A stretch of 64,000 nucleotides of DNA from Sphingomonas sp. (GTDB lineage Bacteria > Pseudomonadota > Alphaproteobacteria > Sphingomonadales > Sphingomonadaceae). The stretch spans positions 124,001 through 188,000 of the forward strand of contig NZ_JAQZBC010000003.1 of assembly GCF_029239295.1 (NCBI RefSeq). The letters run 5' to 3'. A model generated the notes under the pieces. It was not told the origin of the DNA and did no database searches. It saw only the letters and a program-made list of their open reading frames with translations. Made by a program: the position numbers and the translations under genes. Of this stretch, positions 17,176-25,532 are shown in pieces. Each line of letters opens with the position of its first letter. Position 1 is the stretch's first letter.

Positions 17176-18350
17176 GCCGCGCGCGCCTGTTTGGCGGCCA
17201 ATTGCGCTGCATAATAGGCCATCAGATCGACCGTATGCTCGCGATCGGTGCGCACCGCTGCGGCAGCGACAACGGCGGCGCGGCGCAGCAGGGCGGGGTC
17301 ACGCGCCTGCATCCGCCCGATCGCCCGCGCGCAGTCGATCGGATCGCGCGCGATGTACAATTCGGCGCAATGCGGATCCGCGACCTCTGCGCAGCCGCCG
17401 GTATCCGGCACGATCAGCGGCAGGCCCGACGCCATCGCCTCCGACGCGACCAGCCCGAACGGTTCGGCCTCCGATCCGTGGATCAGCGCATCGCAGCTGG
17501 CCATGATCCGCGCCAAGCGATCGCGGTCGTAGACCGGGCGGAACAGGCGGATATGCGGCGACCCGGCGATCCGCTTCTCCATCCGCTCGGTATCGACGCC
17601 CTGGCCCAGCAGGATCATACCGACCGGCAGGGTGGCGCCGGCGCGCTCGACGGCGTCGATCACCATCGGCCAGCGCTTTTCGGGATGATGGCGGCCCAGC
17701 CCCAGCAACAGCAGGCCATCGGCGGGCAGCCCGCATTGCGCGAGCAGCGCCTCGCGCAGCCGTTCGTCGCGGAAGGTGGGGGAAAAGTGGCTTCGCTCGA
17801 TCCCCAGCGCCATCGCCGCGTCGATCCGCAGGCCGCGCGCGCGCAGCCGTTTTTCCAGCGCCGGGCCGTTGGTCACCACGCAATCGTAGAGGTCGAGGAA
17901 ACGCGCCATGTAGCGCGTGTACCAGCCGAACGCCCGCTCGATCCGCTCATGGCTGGCGACGCCTTCGAACCAGCGCTGCGCATAGGCGGCCATATTGTCG
18001 TTGTGCATGAAGAAGGACTTGAGCGCGCGTCCCTGCCACTGCCCGACGAACCAGGCGGGGCGCCACGGCGACGAACATTCCACCACGTCGGGATCATAAT
18101 GGTCGAGCAGCCGGGTGATTGCCTCGCGATCCCAGAACAGGCCGTAATTGCTGTCGAACGGCAGGCGTGGCGAGCGGACATAGTGGATCGCCCCGCCGCC
18201 CGGACGCTCCTCGATCCGGTCCTCCGTTCCCGCGGCCAGCACGATCAGCTCGTGCCCCAGATCGTTCATGATGCCGATCTTGCGGTCGATATACGTCCGC
18301 ACCCCGCCCCCGGTGGGCGAGTAGAATTCGTTGACGTCGACGACGCGCAT
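17172..18350 (-). CDS. Glycosyltransferase family 4 (GT-B) protein
   Basis: A 392-residue transferase with a classic GT4 layout: N-terminal glycine-rich acceptor motif MRVVDVNEFYSPTGGGVRTY, and C-terminal donor domain with LLLGLGRHHPEKRWPMVIDA, SCDALIHGSEAEPFGLVASE (the E-x7-E motif) and MASGLPLIVPDTGG. The ATG at 18350 starts exactly at the conserved N-terminus; the longer open frame to 18515 runs into the DUF2141 gene and is not used. The start lies two bases after the stop of the upstream DUF2141 gene, so these genes are likely cotranscribed. It probably adds a hexose to a lipid or glycan. Confidence 0.88.
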   Translation of the reverse strand: MRVVDVNEFYSPTGGGVRTYIDRKIGIMNDLGHELIVLAAGTEDRIEERPGGGAIHYVRSPRLPFDSNYGLFWDREAITRLLDHYDPDVVECSSPWRPAWFVGQWQGRALKSFFMHNDNMAAYAQRWFEGVASHERIERAFGWYTRYMARFLDLYDCVVTNGPALEKRLRARGLRIDAAMALGIERSHFSPTFRDERLREALLAQCGLPADGLLLLGLGRHHPEKRWPMVIDAVERAGATLPVGMILLGQGVDTERMEKRIAGSPHIRLFRPVYDRDRLARIMASCDALIHGSEAEPFGLVASEAMASGLPLIVPDTGGCAEVADPHCAELYIARDPIDCARAIGRMQARDPALLRRAAVVAAAAVRTDREHTVDLMAYYAAQLAAKQARAA

Positions 18351-18352
18351 GA

Positions 18353-18874
18353 TCAGCGATCCACCGGGCCGAAGCTGGGGATGACGCCGCGCAGATATTG
18401 CGCGCGGACGGTGACGCGGGCCACGCCGCGCGGCACGTTGACGATGGCCTGCGACAACTTCGGCTTGGAGCGGCCGAGCCGCTCGTTCGAAGGCACGCCG
18501 GCGCCATCTGTCCACACGTTGAACTTGTTCTTGCCGTCGCGATCATGCGTCACGAACAAGGCGTAGCGGCCCGGCGCGGGCGCCTTGATGCACATGGTGA
18601 TCGGGTCGTTTGCCGGCGTCGTGCTCCACACCCGGCGGAAGAATTTGCCCTGGGCGATCAGATCGCGATCGTCCTTGAGGAAATCCTCCTCCGTAGCGGG
18701 GTACAGTTCCAGCTTCAGCGATCCGGTGCGATCCTTCAGCCCCTGAATCGTCACCTCGATCGCGGAGCTGTCGCGCTGGACGCAGGAGGCGGCGTCGCTG
18801 CCCAGCACCCGCGCCTCCGCTACCATCGGCAGGCAACATGCCGCCAGTGCGGCCGCGAACATCAGGCGCCCCAT
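18353..18874 (-). CDS. DUF2141-domain exported protein
   Basis: A 173-residue protein with a Sec signal peptide (MGRLMFAAALAACCLPMVAE, cleavage after AEA). The mature part is a DUF2141 domain: IEVTIQGLKDRTGSLKLELY, then a conserved PITMCIKAPAPGRYALFVTH and DRDGKNKFN. Function of the family is unknown. AAGGA lies eight bases before the ATG at 18874; another in-frame ATG is at 18892. The gene start overlaps the end of the upstream membrane protein by 13 bases and its stop is two bases before the GT4 start, so it is a firm member of this glycan operon. Confidence 0.85.
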   Translation of the reverse strand: MGRLMFAAALAACCLPMVAEARVLGSDAASCVQRDSSAIEVTIQGLKDRTGSLKLELYPATEEDFLKDDRDLIAQGKFFRRVWSTTPANDPITMCIKAPAPGRYALFVTHDRDGKNKFNVWTDGAGVPSNERLGRSKPKLSQAIVNVPRGVARVTVRAQYLRGVIPSFGPVDR

Positions 18875-19830
18875 AGCTTCAATCCTTTCCATCCAGCAGC
18901 GGCAGCGAACGCCGCCATCAGCAACACATGCACGCCCAGCGTCAGTGCGGAGACAAAGGCGATCATCTCGCTGAGCGCCTGATCCTGGCCGATCAGCAGG
19001 ATCGCGAAGCTGGCAAACAGCAGGTCCTTGTTGGGCACCAGCGGCAATCGCGAGACGAGCAGCCGGGCGGCCGAGAGGAACAGCCACATCCACAAGGGCA
19101 CATCGGGCATCGCGAAGTGCCACGCGAGCGCCACCAACAGCGAGCTGATCGCGATTCGCGCGCAATGCACGGTGAAGATGAACCACAGGTCGCGCCGCGG
19201 CAGCGAGAACACCCGCTTGGAGAAGAGCAGCAGGCCCAGGCTGATCCCCAGCGTGATGATCGCGGATCCGACAACGGCGTGAAGCACCGTCGACGGCATC
19301 AGCTGATAGCCCACCGGCAGCGCCAGCGCGCACAGCAGGATCGTCGCCGCATTGCCCGCGATGGCGGACAGCAGCGACACGTCCTTCACCGCGCCGAACG
19401 GTGCTGCGACCAGGCGGGCCCGCGCCCGCGCCCAGGCATAGAAATACGCTTCGCCCGAATAGCCGAGCACGACGTCGTTCGCGATGCGCTTCTTGTGCAG
19501 CGCCACGAAACCCGCCGCGGGAATATTCCACAGCCGACGAAAGATGATGAAATCGCCGGTCGGCGACGTCATGTAGAGCGCGAAAAAGGCGACGTAGAAC
19601 CAGGGAGAGGTGGGGGTGGCGCGGCTGAGCCCGGCCAACCCCGAATCAAGCAGCTCGCGGCCGAGCATCACCACCATGGCAACGCTCAGCAGACCGCCAA
19701 GGATGGTGGGCCAGCGACGACGCAGCGTCTTGGTCGGTTCCAAAGCTGCGATGTCGGGCAGATCACTATCGATCACGCCCGCCGGCACGCTGGTGGCTTT
19801 CGCGGTCAAATCGTCGAACTTCCTATGCAC
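18862..19830 (-). CDS. Polytopic membrane protein of unknown function in glycan locus
   Basis: About 322 residues with roughly eight hydrophobic segments and a short charged N-terminal cytoplasmic region. Distinctive segments are MTSPTGDFIIFRRLWNIP, ANDVVLGYSGEAYFYAWARA and SRLPLVPNKDLLFASFAIL. The overall shape recalls integral membrane proteins of the LPG-synthase-TM/flippase-like type, but I do not recognise the family. The start is uncertain: GTG at 19830 is used because it begins the charged region; the open frame extends to 19965 but that part would overlap the divergent gene. It heads the minus-strand set membrane protein-DUF2141-GT4. Confidence 0.7.
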   Translation of the reverse strand: MHRKFDDLTAKATSVPAGVIDSDLPDIAALEPTKTLRRRWPTILGGLLSVAMVVMLGRELLDSGLAGLSRATPTSPWFYVAFFALYMTSPTGDFIIFRRLWNIPAAGFVALHKKRIANDVVLGYSGEAYFYAWARARARLVAAPFGAVKDVSLLSAIAGNAATILLCALALPVGYQLMPSTVLHAVVGSAIITLGISLGLLLFSKRVFSLPRRDLWFIFTVHCARIAISSLLVALAWHFAMPDVPLWMWLFLSAARLLVSRLPLVPNKDLLFASFAILLIGQDQALSEMIAFVSALTLGVHVLLMAAFAAAAGWKGLKLWGA

Positions 19831-19929
19831 GCATTCCGCACAACGCCCAGCGGAATGGTTCGGGCAAATGCCGGGGGAATGTGGTTTCTTTTCGGCGGAA
19901 ACCTGGGCGGGTAGGTAGCAGGATACAAG

Positions 19930-20988
19930 ATGAGCAGCGCTGAACACATCCTGAGCTACGCCCAAACGCTTCGCGGCGGGGGGGTGGAGCGGGCGTTGCT
20001 GCGCCTCGCCGGGGAGTGGATCACGCTGGGTCGGCGAGTCACGCTGGTGATCGGCGCGCCGGATGGGCCGCTGGCGCGCGAGTTACCCGATCGCGCCAAA
20101 GTGGTGCCGCTTGGCTCGCCGGATTATCGCGCCTTGCTGTCGTTGCCGCGCCATATCCGGGCGCAACGGCCCGATGTGATCTTCTGCGCGGGAAGCCACT
20201 ATACCGGCGTTGCAGCGTGGACGCGGTGGCGGCTGGGCCGGCAAACGCCGCCGATCGTCGGCAAGGTGTCCAATGCGCTGGTCCGGCCGGATCATGGCGC
20301 GGCGACCGGGCTGGCCCATGCGCTATGGCTGCGTCAGCATCCGCGCTTTCTGGACCGGGTGGTGGCCATGACGCCGGCGAGCGCGGTGCAAACCGCCGCG
20401 ATGATGCGCCTGTCGCCATCGTTGATCCCGATCATCCCCAATCCGCCGGCGCGCCCGATGGTGGGCGCGGCGCCCTTGGGCTTGCCGCTGCCGCCGCGGT
20501 ACATGCTGGGGGTAGGCCGGCTTGCGCCACAGAAGAGATGGGACCGGCTGGTCACCGCCGTCGCGGCGATGCGGGAGCGGGTGCCGCTCGTCATTCTGGG
20601 CGAGGGGGAGCAGCGCGAATCGCTGGCGGCACAGGCCCGCGCGCTCGGCGTAGAGCTACTGCTGCCGGGTCATGCGGCTGATCCGCTGCCGGTGATGGCG
20701 GGCGCCGCCCTCGTCGCGTTGACATCCGACTTCGAAGGAACGCCGGGTGTGCTGCGCGAGGCACTGTCGGTCGGCACGCCAGTGGTAGCGACCGATTCGT
20801 CGCCAGCGGTGGCCGAGATCATCGCCGATCCGGCATGGGGCACTATGGTGCCGCGCGAGGATCCTGCGGCGCTTATCGTGGCGCTGGATCGATGGATGGT
20901 CGCTCCTCGCCCCGAACCGGTCACGCCACCGGGCAACGACTCCGCGGCGCGTTACCTGGCGTTGTTCGATTCGCTCATGCCAGCCTGA
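19930..20988 (+). CDS. Glycosyltransferase family 4 protein
   Basis: A 352-residue GT-B transferase. It has the N-terminal acceptor motif ILSYAQTLRGGGVERALLRL, the linker PSLIPIIPNPP, and donor-domain motifs YMLGVGRLAPQKRWDRLVTA, PLVILGEGEQRESL, ALVALTSDFEGTPGVLREAL and SVGTPVVATDSSPAVAEII, matching GT4 enzymes. AGGA lies seven bases before the ATG. It is divergent from the membrane protein/DUF2141/GT4 set and its last 14 bases overlap convergent maiA. It probably serves the same surface-glycan pathway; acceptor and sugar are unknown. Confidence 0.88.
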   Translation: MSSAEHILSYAQTLRGGGVERALLRLAGEWITLGRRVTLVIGAPDGPLARELPDRAKVVPLGSPDYRALLSLPRHIRAQRPDVIFCAGSHYTGVAAWTRWRLGRQTPPIVGKVSNALVRPDHGAATGLAHALWLRQHPRFLDRVVAMTPASAVQTAAMMRLSPSLIPIIPNPPARPMVGAAPLGLPLPPRYMLGVGRLAPQKRWDRLVTAVAAMRERVPLVILGEGEQRESLAAQARALGVELLLPGHAADPLPVMAGAALVALTSDFEGTPGVLREALSVGTPVVATDSSPAVAEIIADPAWGTMVPREDPAALIVALDRWMVAPRPEPVTPPGNDSAARYLALFDSLMPA

Positions 20989-21604
20989 CGCGGTCGGGCG
21001 CGGCAGCCTGCACGGCTGGCAGGGCAAGGCTGGCGGCTTCGGCGGCGAGCAGGCGGGGGTAAGGCGCCAGATCCAGGTCGAAACGGCGCGCGTTGTACAG
21101 CTGGGGGATCAGGCAGATGTCGCTGATGTCGGGACCGTCGCCGCCCAGGTAGGGGCCTTCGCCCGCCATCTGCTCCAGCGCGGCGAGCCCCTCCGCGACC
21201 CAATGACGATACCAATCGTCCTTTGCCCGCTGATCGGCGCCAAATTGTGCCTCCAGCCGCTTCAGCACGCGCAGATTGTCGATCGGATGGATGTCGGCGG
21301 CGATGACCAGTGCACGGGCGAGCTGATCGGACCGGGTGAACGGATCCTTGGACACCATCGGCGGATCGTCGAAATTGGCATCCAGCCAGTCGACGATCGC
21401 AAGGCTTTGCACCAGCGGCCGCCCGTCGACCACCAGCGTAGGCACCAGCCCTTGCGGATTGATCGCGCGGTTCTGCGGCGAGGTCTGTTCGCCAGATACG
21501 AGGTTTACCGGAACGGTTTCGTAGGTGACGCCCTTCAGGTTCAGACAGATGCGGACCCGATACGCCACTGACGAGCGCCAATAATCGTGCAGGACGATCC
21601 TCAT
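20975..21604 (-). CDS. maiA: Maleylacetoacetate isomerase (zeta-class GST)
   Basis: A 209-residue zeta-class glutathione transferase that isomerises maleylacetoacetate to fumarylacetoacetate in tyrosine/homogentisate degradation. The family motif near the N-terminus is SSVAYRVRICLNLKG (usual form SSCxxRVRI, here with Val for Cys), followed by INPQGLVPTLVVDG and the GST_C domain with GDGPDISDICLIPQLYNARR. The ATG overlaps the preceding AI-2E gene's stop as ATGA, so it is the last gene of the pyrE operon. No other tyrosine-catabolic gene is nearby, so a more general GST role is possible. The motif Cys to Val change is worth noting. Confidence 0.82.
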   Translation of the reverse strand: MRIVLHDYWRSSVAYRVRICLNLKGVTYETVPVNLVSGEQTSPQNRAINPQGLVPTLVVDGRPLVQSLAIVDWLDANFDDPPMVSKDPFTRSDQLARALVIAADIHPIDNLRVLKRLEAQFGADQRAKDDWYRHWVAEGLAALEQMAGEGPYLGGDGPDISDICLIPQLYNARRFDLDLAPYPRLLAAEAASLALPAVQAAAPDRVRLA

Positions 21605-22677
21605 GCCTCGTCCGCCGTCTGCTCGTCATCCTCGCCGACGGTCTCGCTTCGACGCTCCATCGCCGCCTTGATCATCGCGGTCATCGGATCGGCGAGGGCG
21701 AGGCCCAGAATGCCGAACAGCGCGCTGGCAAGGATCTGCGCGCCCAGTGTCAGCGCGGGCGGCATGTCCACCGTCCGCTTGGCCACCATCGGGATCAGCA
21801 CATAGCCGTCAAAGGTCTGGACGATCACATAAGTGCCGATCGCCCACAGTCCCGTGTCGACCCCGGCGGAAAAGCCGACCGCGATCATCAGCGCACCCGA
21901 GATAAAGGCACCGATATTGGGGATGAAGGCGAGCATTCCGGTGAGGATGCCAAGGATCATCGCCATCGGCACCCCGCCGAGCATCAGCGCCAGCCAGGTC
22001 AGCACGCCCTCCGCGATCATCCCCAGGATACGGCCGAACAGCAGGCGGCGCAGCGTCTCTCCCATCCGCTCGGTGGTGATGGCGAATTCGCGGCGCTTAT
22101 CCTCCGGGATCATCCACTGCAGCCCGCGCTCGTAGACGCGCGGATCGATCGCGATGAACAGGCCGATCACGATGATCATGAACAAGGTGGTGAGTGCCCC
22201 CACCGCCGTTCCGACCCATGACGTCAGCCGTCCGACCGAGCTCATCGCCTCGCGCGCCAGCCCGCTGAAATCGGAAGCGGCGGGCATCAATCCCTGGTCC
22301 GAAAGGAAGCTGGTGAGCCGGATTGCCTGCGTCTCCAGCGTGGTCCGAAGCTCGTTGACCTGTTCGGCGACCTGAACACCCGTGAGGACGAAGGTGCCGA
22401 CCAGGAACACGACGGTCAGCAGGCAGACAATCAGGAGCCGCCATGCGCGGCCGATGGGAAGCACGCGGCCCAGCAGCCGCACCCCGCCGTCCAGCAGCGA
22501 GGCGAAGACCAGGCCGGCGAAGATGATGAGCAGCGGCTGCACTAGCAGAACGACGAGCGCGATCGCCGACGCCATGCCGAGCCAGACTGTCGCGCGGCGG
22601 ATTTCGCGGCGGGTTTCCGGATTACGGACCTCGTTGGGGCTGGCGCCCTCCACCAACCTCACCTGCGCGTCGCTCAC
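21601..22677 (-). CDS. AI-2E family (PerM/UPF0118) transporter
   Basis: A 358-residue inner-membrane protein with the family's seven or eight spans. The start is GTG at 22677, coupled to lepB by a GTGA overlap; the frame remains open further up only because it overlaps lepB. Characteristic parts are the N-terminal pair of spans (LVVLLVQPLLIIFAGLVFAS), the amphipathic mid-region, and the C-terminal GVPMAMILGILTGMLAFIPN with IGAFISGAL, a motif typical of AI-2E exporters. Family members export autoinducer-2 or act as ion or small-molecule channels. It fills the position where many alphaproteobacteria have rnc after lepB. Confidence 0.88.
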   Translation of the reverse strand: MSDAQVRLVEGASPNEVRNPETRREIRRATVWLGMASAIALVVLLVQPLLIIFAGLVFASLLDGGVRLLGRVLPIGRAWRLLIVCLLTVVFLVGTFVLTGVQVAEQVNELRTTLETQAIRLTSFLSDQGLMPAASDFSGLAREAMSSVGRLTSWVGTAVGALTTLFMIIVIGLFIAIDPRVYERGLQWMIPEDKRREFAITTERMGETLRRLLFGRILGMIAEGVLTWLALMLGGVPMAMILGILTGMLAFIPNIGAFISGALMIAVGFSAGVDTGLWAIGTYVIVQTFDGYVLIPMVAKRTVDMPPALTLGAQILASALFGILGLALADPMTAMIKAAMERRSETVGEDDEQTADEA

Positions 22678-23618
22678 TCGGTTTCCTTTGGTCGCAGCGA
22701 GGTGCCGGCGCGGCCGCTTCGCAGCGATCCAAACCACGTCAGCGGGTTGATGGTTGCGGAGCCATCGACGGAGAAGGTGATAAATTCAGCGCGGCCGCCG
22801 ATGTTCTCCCACGGCACGGGTCCGCCCAGCCCCTTTTCGCTGCCACCCAGGGCAAAGCGGCTGTCGGCCGAGCGATCGCGATTGTCGCCCATCAGGAAGA
22901 CGTGGTCGGCGGGAATCCGGATCGGTCCGTAATAGTCGCCCGGGCTGGCGCCCAGTTCCACCGTGTCGAAACGGCGGCCGTTGGGCAGCGTCTCGGTGAC
23001 GATCGGCAGTCGGCAGACGAGCTGGCCATCGGGGCGCGTGATGCGCGCGCCAGGATATTGCCACGGATCGCAGGTCGCGTTCGCATCCACCGGCATGTCG
23101 CGATAGTGGATCGGGCCACGCTCGACCGGCTTGCCGTTCAGGATAACCGTGCCCGCGCGCACCTCCAGCATATCGCCAGGCAGGCCGATCACGCGCTTGA
23201 TATAGTCGCTGGTCTGGCCCGGCGGGGTGACGATGACGACATCGCCGCGCTCGGGCATCTTGCCCCATACGCGGCCGCGCCACGCCGGCAGTTGCACGGA
23301 CCAGCTTTCCACCGGACGGCGCAGCACCGCTCCCTCGAAGATCGCGGCGGGATTGGGAATGGTGGGCGATACGAACGACCAGCCATAGGCATATTTGGAG
23401 ACGACGAGGCGATCGCCGACCTCCAGCCCGGGCAGCATCGATTCGCTGGGGATGTAGAACGGCTTGGCCAACAGGCTGTGGAACCCGAGAACCGCGACGA
23501 TCAGCCAGAACATGCCCTTGGCCTCACCCCACCAGTCGAAGCCGCGGGCACGGCGGCGCGGCGCGTCATCGGCCGGCGGCTCGCTGGTGGTCTGCAGTTT
23601 TTCGGCCAGATCGTTCAC
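22674..23618 (-). CDS. lepB: Signal peptidase I
   Basis: A 314-residue membrane serine protease removing signal peptides of exported proteins. It has an N-terminal membrane span (KGMFWLIVAVLGFHSLLAKP), the catalytic serine in IPSESMLPGLEVGD, the catalytic lysine in DYIKRVIGLPGDMLEV, and box E VFLMGDNRDRSADSR. The start is GTG at 23618, ten bases after the acpS stop. Length is slightly above the family mean because of a Pro/Arg-rich N-terminus. It belongs to the pyrE-pdxJ-acpS-lepB operon. Confidence 0.96.
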   Translation of the reverse strand: MNDLAEKLQTTSEPPADDAPRRRARGFDWWGEAKGMFWLIVAVLGFHSLLAKPFYIPSESMLPGLEVGDRLVVSKYAYGWSFVSPTIPNPAAIFEGAVLRRPVESWSVQLPAWRGRVWGKMPERGDVVIVTPPGQTSDYIKRVIGLPGDMLEVRAGTVILNGKPVERGPIHYRDMPVDANATCDPWQYPGARITRPDGQLVCRLPIVTETLPNGRRFDTVELGASPGDYYGPIRIPADHVFLMGDNRDRSADSRFALGGSEKGLGGPVPWENIGGRAEFITFSVDGSATINPLTWFGSLRSGRAGTSLRPKETE

Positions 23619-23628
23619 AGGATGGGGA

Positions 23629-24033
23629 TCACTTGTCCGGGATCGCCTCGATGATCACAAAGGCCTGCGCCCAAGGATGATCGTCGGTGAGGGTGAGATG
23701 GATGGCGGCGCGGTGGCCGGCGGGGGTCATTGCATCAAGCCGCGCCTTCGCGCCGCCCGTCAGTGCCAGGGTCGGTGCACCGGACGGCGCATTCACGACC
23801 CCGATGTCCTTCATGAACACGCCGCGGCTGAAGCCGGTACCCACCGCCTTGGAGAATGCCTCCTTGGCGGCGAACCGCTTGGCATAGGTGCCCGCGACGG
23901 TGAACGGACGGCGGCGCGCCTTGGCACGCTCCACGTCGGTGAAGACGCGATTCTCGAAACGTTCGCCAAAGCGATTGAGCGAATTGCGGATCCGCTCAAT
24001 ATTGCAGAGGTCAGATCCCAGGCCGATGATCAC
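23629..24033 (-). CDS. acpS: Holo-[acyl-carrier-protein] synthase
   Basis: A 134-residue phosphopantetheinyl transferase that activates ACP. Motifs [14 protein letters not shown] and [15 protein letters not shown] (metal- and CoA-binding) are diagnostic. The start is GTG, overlapping the pdxJ stop as GTGA. The pdxJ-acpS-lepB order is conserved widely in proteobacteria. Confidence 0.95.
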   Translation of the reverse strand: MIIGLGSDLCNIERIRNSLNRFGERFENRVFTDVERAKARRRPFTVAGTYAKRFAAKEAFSKAVGTGFSRGVFMKDIGVVNAPSGAPTLALTGGAKARLDAMTPAGHRAAIHLTLTDDHPWAQAFVIIEAIPDK

Positions 24034-24758
24034 CGCGCCACGTCCATCGCCGCGCGCATGCGGCGAATGCTTTCCTCGAGCCCGATGAAGATCGCCTCAC
24101 CGATCAGGAAATGGCCGATGTTGAGCTCCACCACCTGCGGGATCGCGGCGATCGGCGCGACATTGTCAAAGGTGAGGCCGTGGCCGGCATGAACCTCGAT
24201 CCCGTTCTTCGCCGCCAATGCGGCAGCATCGGACAGGCGGCGCAATTCTTCTGCGCGGTCCGGGCCGTCGAGTTCGCAATACCGGCCGGTGTGAAGCTCG
24301 ACGACCGGTGCGCCAAGCCGCAACGCGGCGTCGATCTGCCGCGCATCGGGTTCGATGAACAACGACACGCGCGACCCGGCAGCCTTCAGTTCCGACACCA
24401 TCGGCTTCAGCCGATCGTGCAGCCCAGCCGCGTCGATGCCGCCTTCGGTCGTCCGCTCCTCGCGCTTTTCGGGGACGATGCAGACGGCATGTGGACGGTG
24501 CTTCAACGCGATCGCCAGCATCTCGTCGGTGGCTGCCATCTCCAGGTTGAGTGGAATGGTCAGCTCGGCGGACAACCGGGCGATATCGTCATCGGTGATA
24601 TGGCGCCGATCCTCCCGCAGATGCGCGGTGATGCCGTCAGCACCGGCGGCAGCCGCCAGCAGCGCGGCGCGCACCGGATCGGGATAGGCACCGCCACGCG
24701 CGTTGCGCACCGTGGCGACGTGATCGATGTTGACGCCGAGGCGCAGTGGCTGGGTCAC
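24030..24758 (-). CDS. pdxJ: Pyridoxine 5'-phosphate synthase
   Basis: A 242-residue TIM-barrel enzyme condensing 1-deoxyxylulose 5-phosphate with 3-amino-1-hydroxyacetone 1-phosphate in vitamin B6 synthesis. Motifs [32 protein letters not shown] and [13 protein letters not shown] with [14 protein letters not shown] match the family. The start is GTG, overlapping the pyrE stop by 4 bases (GTGA). Confidence 0.96.
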   Translation of the reverse strand: MTQPLRLGVNIDHVATVRNARGGAYPDPVRAALLAAAAGADGITAHLREDRRHITDDDIARLSAELTIPLNLEMAATDEMLAIALKHRPHAVCIVPEKREERTTEGGIDAAGLHDRLKPMVSELKAAGSRVSLFIEPDARQIDAALRLGAPVVELHTGRYCELDGPDRAEELRRLSDAAALAAKNGIEVHAGHGLTFDNVAPIAAIPQVVELNIGHFLIGEAIFIGLEESIRRMRAAMDVAR

Positions 24759-25339
24759 GCGGCGGCCCGGCTTCCAGGCTTGATCGCCGGTATTGCGGCC
24801 AGTTCGGGCGGGACGTGATCAGGCTCGTAGGTCGGCACTTCCAGCCGGATCAATGGAAAGAAGGGGACGCCGATGTCGGCGGCGCCATTCGACCGGTCGA
24901 CCAGCGCGCCGCCGGCGATGACGCGGCCACCGGCCGCCTCGATCGCCTTGATCGCCTCGCGGGAGGAAAGGCCGGTGGTGACGACGTCCTCCATCATCAG
25001 CACCTCCTGCCCCTCACGCAGTCGGAAGCCGCGCCGCAATTCAAACGTACCCGACGGCCGTTCGACGAACATCGCCTCCACGCCCAGCGCACGTGCCATT
25101 TCATGTCCGGCGATCACGCCGCCCATGGCCGGCGAGACGACCGCCGTGATCCGCTGACGCAGGTCCGCCGGCAGGCGCGCGGTCAGTGCCTCGGCAAGGC
25201 GAGCGCCGCGCCTTGGATCCATCAGGACGCGGGCACATTGCAGGTAACGGGAGGATCGCAGGCCCGACGATAGAATGAAATGGCCCTCAAGAAGCGCGTC
25301 CGCCGCGCGGAATTCGGCCAGCACATCGTCGTCGGTCAC
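24755..25339 (-). CDS. pyrE: Orotate phosphoribosyltransferase
   Basis: A 194-residue enzyme joining orotate to PRPP to form OMP in pyrimidine synthesis. It has [19 protein letters not shown] near the N-terminus and the PRPP motif [18 protein letters not shown] around residue 113. GTG at 25339 is used, with AAAGGG upstream; the longer open frame towards 25810 overlaps the divergent coxB gene and has no PyrE homology. It is the first gene of the operon leading to lepB, and is divergent from coxB. Confidence 0.93.
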   Translation of the reverse strand: MTDDDVLAEFRAADALLEGHFILSSGLRSSRYLQCARVLMDPRRGARLAEALTARLPADLRQRITAVVSPAMGGVIAGHEMARALGVEAMFVERPSGTFELRRGFRLREGQEVLMMEDVVTTGLSSREAIKAIEAAGGRVIAGGALVDRSNGAADIGVPFFPLIRLEVPTYEPDHVPPELAAIPAIKPGSRAAA

Positions 25340-25532
25340 TCTACGCCCTTTCGTGATGCGTGTTGAATAAGGTCGCGGTTCACGCCGCGCAACAAAGCGC
25401 AACGGGTCGAGGGCAAATAATGCCACATGCGTGCTTGAGGCGCGCGAAACCCCTCCGTATAGGCGGCAGAGTCTAAGGGTCTGCGCAGGGGGTGCGCCGG
25501 CCGCACACCGGAGAGGTAAGGTTACCGCACGG

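Noticed and set aside
16392..18566. Open frame of about 724 codons spanning two glycosyltransferase genes on the plus strand
   Set aside because: It crosses two convergent genes with conserved GT motifs in other frames, and its own translation has no domain or composition like a real protein.
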